From an uncultured Fretibacterium sp. (GTDB lineage: Bacteria; Synergistota; Synergistia; Synergistales; Aminobacteriaceae), in the NCBI GenBank assembly GCA_937915755.1, contig CALGGR010000107.1, forward strand, positions 1-64,000: a stretch of 64,000 nt of DNA, read 5' to 3'. Below the pieces are notes generated by a model. That model had not been told where the DNA came from. It was given only the letters and a program-made list of their open reading frames with translations, and ran no database searches. A program made the position numbers and the translations under genes. The first letter of the stretch is position 1, and the number at the start of each line of letters is the position of its first letter. This document shows, piece by piece, positions 9,389-17,894 of the stretch.

Positions 9389-10243
9389 ATGGCCGAAGTC
9401 CTGAAGGGCGTACCAGTTGCCGCGAGTTTGACGGAAGAACTTAAAGCACGTTGTGAGAGGCTCAAGGCACTCGGAATAATTCCGACGCTTTCAATGCTGA
9501 GGGTCGGTGAAAAGCCGGGCGATATTGCCTACGAAACGGGCGCATTGAAACGCTGCGAGAAGATCGGAATCGCTGTCAACAAAATCATTCTCCCCGCCGA
9601 TTCTTCCGCTGATGAAATTACGGGACGTATCTGCGAAGTTAACACCGATGAATCGATACATGGCCTGTTGATGTTCCGTCCTCTCGATGACAAAGTGGCA
9701 GAACGTTCAGCGTGTGAGCTTCTTGAATCGTCGAAAGATGTCGACTGCATGACCGACTCATCGCTTTCTGGTGTATTCACGGGGTCGGGTACGGGATTTC
9801 CCCCGTGTACGGCTCAGGCATGTATTGAACTTCTGGACTTCTATGGCGTTGACGTTACAGGGAAGAACGTTGCAGTTATTGGCCGAAGCCTCGTCATTGG
9901 GCGGCCTGTTTCAATGCTCCTCATGAAGAACAACGCTACCGTAACAATCTGCCACTCTAAGACTCATAACCTTCCCGAAATTTGCCGTAACGCAGACATA
10001 CTCATTGCCGCTATTGGACGCGCAAAGTTCATCGGTGCTGATTACGTCTCGGAGGGTCAGACAGTTATCGACGTTGGTATCAACATGGACGATGATGGGA
10101 AATTATGCGGCGATGTCGATTACGATTCTGTTGAGCCGATAGTGAGGGCGATTACCCCGGTGCCGGGCGGAGTCGGTGCTGTAACAACCGCCGTACTCGC
10201 AAAGCACGTCATCGAATCAGCAGAAAGGGTATTGTCGTCATGA
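9389..10243 (+). CDS. folD: FolD-type methylene-THF dehydrogenase, cyclohydrolase site altered
   Basis: Rossmann-fold C1-THF enzyme, 284 aa, with NAD(P)-binding GRSLVIGRPV (about 165-174) and the C-terminal TPVPGGVGAVTTAVL signature. In the catalytic segment Tyr48 is kept but the position of the cyclohydrolase lysine (Tyr+4; Lys54 in E. coli, Lys56 in human) is Ala52, in AYETGALKR. The active-site Gln of the usual VQLPLP is Phe96 (LLMFRPLD). Asp119 (KDVDC) remains. Mutation of the human lysine is known to abolish cyclohydrolase activity while dehydrogenase can persist, so this is probably a monofunctional dehydrogenase partnered by FchA directly upstream. An AGGAGGG ribosome site precedes the ATG. 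Confidence 0.93.
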   Translation: MAEVLKGVPVAASLTEELKARCERLKALGIIPTLSMLRVGEKPGDIAYETGALKRCEKIGIAVNKIILPADSSADEITGRICEVNTDESIHGLLMFRPLDDKVAERSACELLESSKDVDCMTDSSLSGVFTGSGTGFPPCTAQACIELLDFYGVDVTGKNVAVIGRSLVIGRPVSMLLMKNNATVTICHSKTHNLPEICRNADILIAAIGRAKFIGADYVSEGQTVIDVGINMDDDGKLCGDVDYDSVEPIVRAITPVPGGVGAVTTAVLAKHVIESAERVLSS

Positions 10244-11472
10244 GAGATATTGATTACATTCTTGAGTTCTGCGTGAACCTTAGCCGTAACATGATCATGA
10301 GCGGTGCAAACCTTGAGCGTATTCACACGGCAGCTGAGACTGTCTGCAGGGCTTACGGACTCCGTGATGTCAGCATATTCCTACTCAGCACTCACATGAC
10401 TATAAGCGCGTATGATGATGAGGGTAATTATTCGTCCCGGCAGATTTCGATCCCGCCTGCCGGGATTCACCTTGAACGTCTCCGCTCACTCAGCCAGTTG
10501 TCATACAAAGTCGCGGAAATCACGCCAAATCCCAAGACCTTGCCGCAAATGCTTGAACGGGCAAATAATGTCGGCGATTACTCCGAATACATGATACTCG
10601 CCGGAAAGATCTGCGCGATGCTGTGCTTGGGCTTCATATTCGGGGCAACATTGTGGGACGCTGTGCCGATAGTTTTTGTTACGGTGCTGATTCACTTCCT
10701 TATGTCAACGCTTGAGAAGAGCGGCCTCGACAGAATGCTTGTGAACTCGCTGACGATGTGGACGGCTTCATCATTGGCCTTGATGTTCATATACAGCGGC
10801 TTCGACGGAAATTTTGCGGTAATCATGATAACGGTCTCAATGCTGGTGATACCAGGTATCCCGTTGGTGAACGCAATGAGGAATCTACTCTGCGGGAACG
10901 AGATTAACGGGATACTGCAGATGCTGAAAATTTCGGTTGAGACTATGGCACTTGCTCTCGGAATTTACGGAGCGTTCATGATGTTCGGGATTGAGGAGAC
11001 TTTCAGCAAGCCTCTTTCAGCGATGACTAATCCGGCATATCTTGTCGCGTTCTCGTTCATAGCCTCAGTCGGATTCGGGGTAGTGTTCAGGATTCCGCCC
11101 AAAGATTTATGGCTTGCGGGACTCGGCGGGGCATTGTCGCGCATCTCGGTGATATATCTTCCCATGATAATCAACAGCAGGCTTCTGTACATGACACTCT
11201 CAGCGTCAGCCGCAGCACTGTACGCCGAATTTCTTGCGGTGAAGAGAAAACAGCCGTCGACATATTTCGTCTACCCGTCAATAATCCCATTGATACCCGG
11301 CGATTTGTTCTACTACGCTGTAACGGGGATATATCTCGGGGCGAAGTCATGGGTTGAGATGAACGGTGTGAACTGCTTGATTTCGCTTGCGGGCCTGAGT
11401 ATGGGTTTTGTTCTTGCGTCAACTGTGTCAATTCATGTTAGACGTGGAAGGATCAGAATATGGGAGAAGTAG
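10240..11472 (+). CDS. ThrE-like threonine/serine exporter family membrane protein
   Basis: 410-aa polytopic inner-membrane protein with the two-part ThrE architecture in one chain. The N-terminal part (DUF1212-like; conserved NMIMSGANLERIHTAAE near residues 17-33) has several TM helices from about 125, and the second part (about 275-405) adds four more. ThrE exports threonine and serine by proton motive force in Corynebacterium. The ATG overlaps the folD stop by 4 bp, so it is in the one-carbon operon. Serine is the main C1 donor through GlyA, so a serine exporter here is metabolically sensible but inferred. Confidence 0.85.
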   Translation: MRDIDYILEFCVNLSRNMIMSGANLERIHTAAETVCRAYGLRDVSIFLLSTHMTISAYDDEGNYSSRQISIPPAGIHLERLRSLSQLSYKVAEITPNPKTLPQMLERANNVGDYSEYMILAGKICAMLCLGFIFGATLWDAVPIVFVTVLIHFLMSTLEKSGLDRMLVNSLTMWTASSLALMFIYSGFDGNFAVIMITVSMLVIPGIPLVNAMRNLLCGNEINGILQMLKISVETMALALGIYGAFMMFGIEETFSKPLSAMTNPAYLVAFSFIASVGFGVVFRIPPKDLWLAGLGGALSRISVIYLPMIINSRLLYMTLSASAAALYAEFLAVKRKQPSTYFVYPSIIPLIPGDLFYYAVTGIYLGAKSWVEMNGVNCLISLAGLSMGFVLASTVSIHVRRGRIRIWEK

Positions 11473-11906
11473 TTGGGTATGAGTGCGAGAAATGCGGGTA
11501 TAGATTCCGCCTTGGTCTGGGAGTAGGAGGTAGCTTCTTTATTGAGACTGTCATAAAGGTGGAGAACGGAGAGTTTGGAGAAGAGGCAAAGCGTTTCTTC
11601 AACGAACATTCTGACGAAGCAATAGAAGCAATAAACTATGAGGGTGTCATAATGCGTTGCGAAAAGTGCGGGGAATATGAAAGCCATGAAGCCCTTACCA
11701 TGTATGTCCCAAAGGAAGACCACGTAATGTCGTACTCAATTCCATCATGGGATTTATGGGCGGGAAGGTATACGAGATACGCAGATTATCCCCACAAGTG
11801 CAAAACTTGCGGCGGAGACATGAGAATCATTGCGAGTGATGAACCTATAGTATGCCCTCACTGCGGTGAAGAAATGGCTAAGTCTCTCGTGGGATTTTGG
11901 GACTGA
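11460..11906 (+). CDS. Zinc-ribbon protein of unknown function
   Basis: 148-aa soluble protein with four CxxC knuckles: CEKCGYRF near residue 8, CEKCGEYE near 64, CKTCGGDM near 109 and CPHCGEEM near 131. They could form two treble-clef or rubredoxin-like zinc sites. The gene overlaps the ThrE-like gene by 13 bp, so it is the last gene of the folate operon, and an intrinsic terminator follows within 20 bp. No enzymatic motif is visible. Role unknown; translation overlap is the only link to its neighbours. Confidence 0.75.
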   Translation: MGEVVGYECEKCGYRFRLGLGVGGSFFIETVIKVENGEFGEEAKRFFNEHSDEAIEAINYEGVIMRCEKCGEYESHEALTMYVPKEDHVMSYSIPSWDLWAGRYTRYADYPHKCKTCGGDMRIIASDEPIVCPHCGEEMAKSLVGFWD

Positions 11907-11917
11907 TTCCAGCCAAC

Positions 11918-11958
11918 AAAAAACGGGAGGATTCTTTGCGCGTCCTCCCGCTGCCTTT
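11918..11958. terminator. Bidirectional terminator
   Basis: Perfect 8-bp hairpin CGGGAGGA (11924-11931) with TCCTCCCG (11943-11950), six A on the left and CTTTT on the right. It lies between the convergent zinc-ribbon gene and the SH3 protein gene. Confidence 0.85.
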
Positions 11959-12522
11959 TCACTGAAGCTCGATATATTTTGCTGACACATAGCCCGATAC
12001 TCCGGACTCCTCGTCATGAATGAAGTACCATTTTGCCCCGCTGGAAGAACTTGCTTCCCCGTTCACAGTAACATGTGCCCCGTTATCGAGTGCGTCAAGT
12101 ATCCGTGATTTAGTGCTTGGTTTCTCGCGGATATTGAGACGGTCATTGTCTGCCGTGTTAATGACGACTCCTTCTGCCGGATATTTTCCTTTTGCGCTAT
12201 TCTTGCTATGCAGCCCGATATATTTCGCCGACACGTAACCCGATACCCCGGATGCCTCGTTGTAAATGTAGTACCACTTTGAGCCGTTCGGAGATTTCGC
12301 TTCTCCATTCACAGTAACATGCGTCCCGTTGTCGAGAGCGTCAATTATTCGTGATTTCGCGTCTGGATTCTCGCGCATGTTGAGACGGTCATTGTGTGCA
12401 ATGTTTATCACGACTCCTTCTGCGGGATATTCTGTGCGTTTTCGCTGGGCGGCAATAGCAGATTCAAACATCAAAAATATTAACGCGCAGAACACAATCA
12501 CAACGCCTGCAAATTTTCTCAT
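11959..12522 (-). CDS. Secreted protein with two bacterial SH3 domains
   Basis: Small exported protein of about 187 aa from MRKFAGVV; ATG at 12534 or TTG at 12546 are alternative starts. A signal peptide (hydrophobic VVIVFCALIFLMF, cleavage near AIAAQ) is followed by two SH3_3-type repeats of about 70 aa. The repeats are nearly identical in sequence: YPAEGVVIN, DRLN-RE-P, KSRI-DALDNG-HVTVNGEA and SGVSGYVSAKYI occur in both. Such domains bind peptidoglycan or other cell-wall polymers. The high similarity indicates a recent internal duplication. No catalytic domain is attached, so it may be an adaptor or wall-binding protein. Confidence 0.85.
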   Translation of the reverse strand: MRKFAGVVIVFCALIFLMFESAIAAQRKRTEYPAEGVVINIAHNDRLNMRENPDAKSRIIDALDNGTHVTVNGEAKSPNGSKWYYIYNEASGVSGYVSAKYIGLHSKNSAKGKYPAEGVVINTADNDRLNIREKPSTKSRILDALDNGAHVTVNGEASSSSGAKWYFIHDEESGVSGYVSAKYIELQ

Positions 12523-12544
12523 TCCTGAAATCATCCTTTCACAC

Positions 12545-12579
12545 AAAAAATGGGAGAAGCCCTCATCCTGACTCCTCCC
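12545..12579 (-). terminator. Intrinsic terminator of hppA
   Basis: Read on the minus strand: GGGAGGAG (12579-12572), a 12-nt loop and CTTCTCCC (12559-12552) pair over 8 bp with one G-T wobble, followed by a T-run (12550-12545). It lies just downstream of the hppA stop and before the SH3 gene. Confidence 0.8.
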
Positions 12580-12599
12580 GCCAATCCTTCACTTATTCC

Positions 12600-14801
12600 C
12601 TAGAACAACGGAGCAAGCACCAACGCCACAACCGTCATCAGCTTGATGAGGATATTCAGCGCAGGGCCAGCAGTATCCTTGAAGGGGTCGCCGACTGTAT
12701 CGCCTACGACTGCCGCCGCATGGTTCGCTGAACCCTTGCCGTTGAAGTGCCCTTCCTCGATGTACTTCTTCGCGTTGTCCCAAGCACCGCCCGAGTTCGC
12801 CATGAATAGAGCCATCATAACGCCCGTTACGATGGAGCCGCCGAGAAGTCCGCCGAGTGCCTCTTTCCCAAGAAGGAAGCCAACAAGCACAGGTACAGCA
12901 ATCGCCATAACGCCCGGAACAATCATCTGCGTCAAAGCCGCATGTGTCGAAATCTCAACGCAGCGGTTCGAGTCAGGTTTGCCCGTTCCGTCCATGATTC
13001 CCGGAATCTCGCGGAACTGTCTGCGAACTTCCTCAATCATTGAGCCTGCTGCCTTGCTCACAGCGTCAATCGAGAGCGAGCAGAAGATGAACGGAAGCAT
13101 ACCGCCGATCAGCAATCCAACGATGACGTAAGGATTCATGATGTCGATCTTGTCAATGTGCGCCGCCTGTGAGTACGCCACAAAGAGCGCGAGTGCTGTC
13201 AAAGCCGCCGAACCGATTGCCAGTCCCTTGCCCATTGCCGCCGTAGTGTTTCCGATTGCATCAAGGTGGTCTGTAATCTTTCTGACACCCTCAGGAAGCT
13301 CGCTCATCTCTGCGATGCCGCCCGCGTTGTCAGCGATTGGCCCGTATGCGTCAACGCTCAGTGAAATTCCGGTGATTGAGAGCATTCCTACAGCCGCAAC
13401 AGCAACGCCGAACATTCCAGCAAGATAGTAGCTGATTAACGTTGAAAGGCAGATGAGAAGCACAGGGATTCCCGTCGACATCATTCCGAGCGACAAGCCT
13501 GACAGAATTACCGTCGCCGCGCCGGTGTCAGATGATGCCGAGACAGCCTGAACGAAACGATAATCGCCCGACGTGTAAATCTCCGTAACGATACCGATTA
13601 TGATTCCCGCGAGAACGCCTGACGTAACCGAGAGGAATACGTTGAACGAGTTCGAGAAGAAGAAGAGTACGCTCAAAACGAATGTTCCGGCAATCATGAG
13701 TCCGCCTGCTACGAATGTTCCTGTCCTGAGCGCAAATGCCGCGTCTCCGTCCTCAATCCTCTTGACGACTCCGGCCATTCCCGGAAGTTTGGCGATTGTT
13801 GCCCTGACTTTTCCGGCGAAAGGTGCTTTCTGCGAAATCATCATGCAGCCGACGATTGACGCGAAAACTCCCCAAGCCGCGAGGAACATAGGATAGCCGA
13901 TTCCCCAGAGGCCGAGCTGTGAGTCAGCAACGCCGGGCGTGAACGTGTAGACAGCACCGATTGCCATAGCCGCAAGCACTGAGTTGACGTATGACTCGAA
14001 GAGGTCCGCGCCCATTCCCGCGATGTCGCCTACGTTGTCGCCAACGTTGTCGGCAATAACTGCGGGGTTACGGGGGTCATCTTCGGGGATACCGGCTTCG
14101 ACTTTTCCGACGAGGTCAGCACCAACGTCAGCAGCCTTCGTGTAAATGCCGCCTCCGACACGTGCGAAGAGTGCGATTGAGCTTGCGCCCATTCCGAAAG
14201 CCGTCAAAGCTGTAACGTCATTCAGGAAGAGATACGCAACCGCAAGACCTGCAAGTCCGAGTCCGACGACGACCATTCCGACGATGCTTCCGCCTGAGAA
14301 CGCAACTTCAAGCGCGTTACCTGCCGCCGCTGAAAGTATGCCTTCTGACTTCGGGGCTTCGGGTGCCGGAGCGGGTTCTTCTTCGACGACTGCTTCGGCC
14401 TTGTCGAGTTCAACAGCCTTCTTCGCTTTCTTGGGGGCTGCCTTCTCTTCAGCGGGCATACCTGCAAGAGCCGCGTAGGTTGTACGGCCATTCGAGTTTG
14501 TGGCAACGTACATGCCGATCCAGCCTGCTGTTGCTGAGCATAGCGCACCGAGTACGAACGCGAAAGCCGCGCCGAGTCCTAATGCCGCGACAAGCAATAT
14601 CGCGACAACGCCAACGAACGGAGCGAGCCATGAATATTCCTTTTTGAGGAACGCCATAGCACCGCCATGAATTATCTCGGAGAGTTCGGCTACACGGGGA
14701 TGACCGATTTTAGCCTCTTCCAGCTTCTGATAGACTGTCCAAGCATACCAGCCTGCTGCAGCTCCTGAGACAAGAGTGATAAATACTAAGAAAAGCCACA
14801 T
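12600..14801 (-). CDS. hppA: Membrane-bound ion-pumping pyrophosphatase
   Basis: Integral-membrane PPase, 733 aa, about 16 TM helices, coupling PPi hydrolysis to H+ or Na+ export. Core motifs are KAADVGADLVGKVEAGIPED (substrate and Mg site), DNVGDNVGDIAGMGADLFES, DAYGPIADNAGGIAEM and the C-terminal VVGDTVGDPFKDTAGP. The sequence GNTTAAMGKG has Ala where K+-independent enzymes have Lys, so it belongs to the K+-dependent subfamily. H+ versus Na+ specificity is not decided here. Oddity: a charged Ala/Lys/Glu/Pro insert of about 45 residues (about 112-155: AAPKKAKKAVELDK..., EEEPAPAPEAPK) between the second and third helices. A GGGAGG ribosome site precedes the ATG, and a TATAAT box is present on the minus strand near 14843-14848. 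Confidence 0.97.
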   Translation of the reverse strand: MWLFLVFITLVSGAAAGWYAWTVYQKLEEAKIGHPRVAELSEIIHGGAMAFLKKEYSWLAPFVGVVAILLVAALGLGAAFAFVLGALCSATAGWIGMYVATNSNGRTTYAALAGMPAEEKAAPKKAKKAVELDKAEAVVEEEPAPAPEAPKSEGILSAAAGNALEVAFSGGSIVGMVVVGLGLAGLAVAYLFLNDVTALTAFGMGASSIALFARVGGGIYTKAADVGADLVGKVEAGIPEDDPRNPAVIADNVGDNVGDIAGMGADLFESYVNSVLAAMAIGAVYTFTPGVADSQLGLWGIGYPMFLAAWGVFASIVGCMMISQKAPFAGKVRATIAKLPGMAGVVKRIEDGDAAFALRTGTFVAGGLMIAGTFVLSVLFFFSNSFNVFLSVTSGVLAGIIIGIVTEIYTSGDYRFVQAVSASSDTGAATVILSGLSLGMMSTGIPVLLICLSTLISYYLAGMFGVAVAAVGMLSITGISLSVDAYGPIADNAGGIAEMSELPEGVRKITDHLDAIGNTTAAMGKGLAIGSAALTALALFVAYSQAAHIDKIDIMNPYVIVGLLIGGMLPFIFCSLSIDAVSKAAGSMIEEVRRQFREIPGIMDGTGKPDSNRCVEISTHAALTQMIVPGVMAIAVPVLVGFLLGKEALGGLLGGSIVTGVMMALFMANSGGAWDNAKKYIEEGHFNGKGSANHAAAVVGDTVGDPFKDTAGPALNILIKLMTVVALVLAPLF

Positions 14802-14864
14802 GAAATTTTTGCCTCCCTTTAGGGTTAGTTTAAGTTCTCTAAATTATAGCCTAAAAGTTTTTCA

Positions 14865-15704
14865 TTATGGGAAAATTTTATATATCAGTTCAGCGATTTC
14901 TTCACAGCATGATTCGAGCGCGAAATGACCGCTGTCTACAAAATGAATCTCAGCGTCCGACAGATCCCTTCTGAAAGCCTCAGCACCCGCAGGAATGAAT
15001 GAAGGATCATTTTTCCCCCACACTGCTAACAACTTCGGCTGATATTTTCTCAGGTACTCCTGAAATTTCGGATACATTGCGACGTTGCTCTGGTAGTCGA
15101 AAATCAAGTCTGACTGAATCTCATCATAGCCCGGTCTTTTCGTGTAATGAATGTCGAGAGTGTAACCATCGGGTGATACACTTCCTTCCTGAGTCCCGAA
15201 AGTGTACTGCCCGATGATGGTTTCGGGTGCAAATGCGCTCTTGTAACTTTCGCGGAGTTCTGGCGTTGGGTTCTTCCAGTATTCGGCGCGAGCCTCCCAT
15301 TTCTTTCCGAGACCTTCAGCGTAGACGTTGCCGTTCTGGCTGATTATGCCCATGATTTTGTCGGGGTGCTTGAGGGCGATTCGGAAGCCTATGGGTGCGC
15401 CGTAATCGAATACGTACATGTAGAACTTTCCGATGCCCAACGACGAAATGAAGCTGTCGATGACTTCCGCGATGTTGTCGAATGAGTACGTGAACTCGTC
15501 CCTCGATGGCATATCTGACTGTCCGAAGCCCGGAAAATCTGGAGCGATTACGTGGAACTTGTCGGCAATCATGGGAATCAGATCCCTGAACATGTGGCTC
15601 GATGAAGGGAAGCCGTGAAAGAGAATCATTGCGGGACTGCTTGGGTCTCCTGCCTCGCGGTAAAAAATATTGAGGCCGGACACACTTACTCTGCTATACT
15701 TCAT
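14865..15704 (-). CDS. Alpha/beta hydrolase, haloalkane dehalogenase/epoxide hydrolase type
   Basis: 279-aa alpha/beta hydrolase. The oxyanion motif HGFPSSSHMF is near residue 30. The nucleophile elbow YVFDYGAPIG has Asp100, not Ser, as in epoxide hydrolases and haloalkane dehalogenases. The catalytic His is His260 (DSGHFALES), with a likely acid near DPSFIP. A cap domain lies between about 130 and 200. An aspartate nucleophile rules out an ordinary esterase. The substrate is unknown. The gene stands alone, divergent from the small gene at 15743, and ends close to the hppA promoter region. Confidence 0.85.
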   Translation of the reverse strand: MKYSRVSVSGLNIFYREAGDPSSPAMILFHGFPSSSHMFRDLIPMIADKFHVIAPDFPGFGQSDMPSRDEFTYSFDNIAEVIDSFISSLGIGKFYMYVFDYGAPIGFRIALKHPDKIMGIISQNGNVYAEGLGKKWEARAEYWKNPTPELRESYKSAFAPETIIGQYTFGTQEGSVSPDGYTLDIHYTKRPGYDEIQSDLIFDYQSNVAMYPKFQEYLRKYQPKLLAVWGKNDPSFIPAGAEAFRRDLSDAEIHFVDSGHFALESCCEEIAELIYKIFP

Positions 15705-15742
15705 AACATATCACCTCATAATGAAAGGATATTTTAATTATA

Positions 15743-16057
15743 ATGTGGTTCGCAAAAAAAGTAACGCTGTTCAAACGCAAAGACAGAGAAACTTGGCAGA
15801 AAATCAGGGACGCTCTGAAGGCTGAAGGTTTCACGGGAGTACGAGCAAGCCATTACCCCATAGACAGCCTCAACGCTTGCGGGTGTGGTGCGAAGGTTGA
15901 CCCAAGAAATTTCGGAAGTAACGGGTACATTGACCGCGATGTATATTTCATTGACGTTAAGGCCGACGACTTTGAACGCGCCAAAACTTTGTTGTCCTCA
16001 CGCGGAATTGATGCCTCTGTTGACGAAGATGTTATCGGGAAATTAGGGAGGGTTTGA
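15743..16057 (+). CDS. Small conserved hypothetical protein
   Basis: 104-aa soluble protein, not recognised. The N-terminus MWFAKKVTLFKRKDRETWQK is basic. The middle has ACGCGAKVDPRNFG with two Cys close together, and the C-terminus (VYFIDVKADDFERAKTLLSS) resembles the beta-alpha end of DUF2007-like domains. It precedes the CGGC-domain gene by 2 bp, so the two are probably coexpressed. The start ATG overlaps a TATAAT-like stretch, and the AAGG ribosome site is rather far (about 14 nt) upstream, so initiation may be weak. Confidence 0.65.
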   Translation: MWFAKKVTLFKRKDRETWQKIRDALKAEGFTGVRASHYPIDSLNACGCGAKVDPRNFGSNGYIDRDVYFIDVKADDFERAKTLLSSRGIDASVDEDVIGKLGRV

Positions 16058-16059
16058 AG

Positions 16060-16476
16060 ATGATTGATGACGCGCCGGAACTTGTTGTGATAATTCAGTG
16101 TGATGATGTCTTGAAGAGGTGTTCAGGTTTCCTCTGCATGAATGATTTTTACGAACGTATTGGGAAATTCGAGGGCTATCCTCCTGAGACGCGATACATG
16201 GCCATGACGTGCGGGGGCTGTTGCGGTAACATCACGACGAAGTTGGAGAATCTCGGAATGCGACTCCGAAAAGCCGGCATAAGCAAGGACGATGTAGCGA
16301 TACATTTCGCCTCCTGCATATGCTCGGAAAATTCTCACAGACTCCCCTGCCCGTTCATGAGCAGAATGAAGGCTCTCATTCATCACAAAGGATTCGGGAA
16401 TGTCGTTCTTGGTACTCACATCTCAAAGAAGGCTGAGGCCAAACGTCAGGAAGGCATATACAGGAAGTGGGAATGA
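16060..16476 (+). CDS. CGGC domain-containing protein
   Basis: 139 aa from the ATG at 16060 (a TTG two codons earlier overlaps the previous stop and is less likely given the GGGAGGG site). It carries the CGGC motif (MTCGGCCGN, about residues 47-55) and a second cysteine cluster, ASCICSENSHRLPCP (about 87-101), the pattern of the CGGC/DUF1847-like family thought to bind metal. The function of this family is not established. It ends one base before the convergent arsR gene, with no room for a terminator. Pairing with the upstream small gene is the only context. Confidence 0.8.
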   Translation: MIDDAPELVVIIQCDDVLKRCSGFLCMNDFYERIGKFEGYPPETRYMAMTCGGCCGNITTKLENLGMRLRKAGISKDDVAIHFASCICSENSHRLPCPFMSRMKALIHHKGFGNVVLGTHISKKAEAKRQEGIYRKWE

Positions 16477-16477
16477 G

Positions 16478-16756
16478 TCAGTCCTTCCCGCATTCAATCC
16501 CCGCGATGAAGCTCCTGAAATCACTCATAGTCGTGCAGTCGAGGGAGTAGAGAGTCTTCCTTCCGTCCTTGCGCGATTTCAACAGCCCGCATTCCGAAAG
16601 CACCCTCATGTGATGCGTCAATGTGGGCTGAGTTATTTTGAAGTGTTCGAGTAGGACGCAGGTGCATTGCTCGCCGTGAGTGAGAAGCTCGACGATCTGA
16701 AGCCTGTTAGTGTCTCCCAAAGCCCGGCATATTAGCGCGGCATCTGGTGCATTCAT
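16478..16756 (-). CDS. ArsR-family metalloregulator
   Basis: 92-aa winged-helix repressor. ALGDTNRLQIVELL and ITQPTLTHHMRVLSECGLL form the HTH; Cys31 and Cys33 (QCTCVLL) match the alpha-3 ELCVCDL thiol metal-sensing site of ArsR/SmtB proteins. It lies downstream of the permease on the same strand with a 15-bp gap, so permease-arsR form one unit. The perfect inverted repeat ATAGAT-N4-ATCTAT in the promoter is the obvious operator. As(III), Sb(III) or another thiophilic ligand is likely; an organoarsenical or unrelated ligand cannot be excluded. Confidence 0.9.
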   Translation of the reverse strand: MNAPDAALICRALGDTNRLQIVELLTHGEQCTCVLLEHFKITQPTLTHHMRVLSECGLLKSRKDGRKTLYSLDCTTMSDFRSFIAGIECGKD

Positions 16757-16771
16757 GATTTCACCGCCTCC

Positions 16772-17770
16772 CTAAATCCCAAGAAAGTTGAATACGTAGC
16801 CAGTGATTATTATACCGGCAGCGCAGACAAGTATGAACACGCCTAGAAGTCTCGGCTTTATGACTCTACGCAGCATTATCATTGACGGTAAACTCAAATC
16901 CGTAACCGCCATCATGAAGCTCATAACCGTACCAAGCATAGCACCCTTCGCGAGTAAAGCCTCAGCAATCGGGATCGTCCCGAAAATGTCAGCGTAAACA
17001 GGAATCCCGACCAGCGTCGCAATGATTACGCCGAAAGGATTATTGCTGCCGAGAATGGCTGTGATGAATTTCTCAGGAACATAGTTATGGATTACCGCGC
17101 CAATTCCAACGCCCGCGAGAATGTAAGGGAACACAACCCTAAAAGTTGCGATGACTTCACGGACTGAGTAAGCGATTCGCTGTTTCCGTGTGAAACTCAG
17201 GAACTCAATATCAGCATCAATCACACCGTTGCGGGAATACACGAAATCCTCAATGTATTTCTCCATGTGGAGGCTCTCGATGAAAGTCCCGCCCAAGACC
17301 GCGAGCGTCAATCCCAAAATCACATAGGCAACCGCAATTTTTGTCCCGAATATGCTCATGAGAAGGACGAGACTTCCGGGGTTAATCATCGGCGACGATA
17401 TGAGGAACGAGAACGTCATACCAAGAGGAAGCCCCGCGCTCGTAAACCCCATGAAGATGGGAATTGATGAACATGAACAGAACGGCGTTACAGCTCCGAG
17501 CAACGCGCCGATCACGTTCGCCTTTAGACCCCTGAAACGTCCCATGATTCTCTTGCTTCGTTCGGGCGGGAAGAACGTCTGTATGTACGAGACCGCAAAT
17601 ATCAGAACGCAGAGAAGGATTGAGATTTTCGCGGTGTCGTAGATGAAGAAGTGAACGCTTCCGACAGCCGCCGAATTTACATCGAGCCCCATTGACGATA
17701 GCGCCAAACTCACCGCATCACTGAGCCATTTCATTCCCAAAATCTGAGACTGTATAAAGCCCCATAACAT
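16772..17770 (-). CDS. DUF318/ArsP-type permease
   Basis: 332-aa permease with about 8-9 TM helices. The start is the ATG at 17770 after GGAGGGG; the longer reading from 17791 would run into the operator. The family motif TPFCSCSSIPIFMGF (about residues 95-109) with two Cys, and FLISSPMINPGS further on, match the predicted permease family that includes ArsP, an organoarsenical or trivalent arsenical exporter. The second half carries the repeat FGTIPIAEALLAKGA. The cotranscribed ArsR supports metalloid export, but many family members have unknown substrates. Confidence 0.85.
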   Translation of the reverse strand: MLWGFIQSQILGMKWLSDAVSLALSSMGLDVNSAAVGSVHFFIYDTAKISILLCVLIFAVSYIQTFFPPERSKRIMGRFRGLKANVIGALLGAVTPFCSCSSIPIFMGFTSAGLPLGMTFSFLISSPMINPGSLVLLMSIFGTKIAVAYVILGLTLAVLGGTFIESLHMEKYIEDFVYSRNGVIDADIEFLSFTRKQRIAYSVREVIATFRVVFPYILAGVGIGAVIHNYVPEKFITAILGSNNPFGVIIATLVGIPVYADIFGTIPIAEALLAKGAMLGTVMSFMMAVTDLSLPSMIMLRRVIKPRLLGVFILVCAAGIIITGYVFNFLGI

Positions 17771-17789
17771 AATTACCCCTCCACATTGC

Positions 17790-17848
17790 ATAGATGATTA
17801 TCTATCATTAGTGCAGGGAATGATACAGAATACATAGATAAATGTCAA
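17790..17848 (-). promoter_or_regulatory. Permease-arsR promoter with ArsR operator
   Basis: On the minus strand TTGACA (17848-17843), a 17-bp spacer and TATCAT (17825-17820) form a near-consensus sigma-70 promoter. Downstream of the -10, at about the transcription start, is a perfect inverted repeat ATAGAT-GATT-ATCTAT (17790-17805). A half-site-like ATAGATAAATGT lies in the spacer. Repressor binding here would block RNA polymerase, which fits ArsR autoregulation. Confidence 0.8.
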
Positions 17849-17854
17849 TATAAA

Positions 17855-17883
17855 TCCCCCGTCAGGAATAACCGTCAGGGGGA
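17855..17883 (-). terminator. Probable terminator of the hydrogenase operon
   Basis: Minus-strand hairpin TCCCCC/GGGGGA (17883-17878 with 17860-17855) enclosing a 17-nt loop that itself holds two TGAC copies, followed by TTTATATT. The stem is short but GC-rich. It lies about 12 bp after the hydA stop. Confidence 0.55.
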
Positions 17884-17894
17884 AATTCTATATG

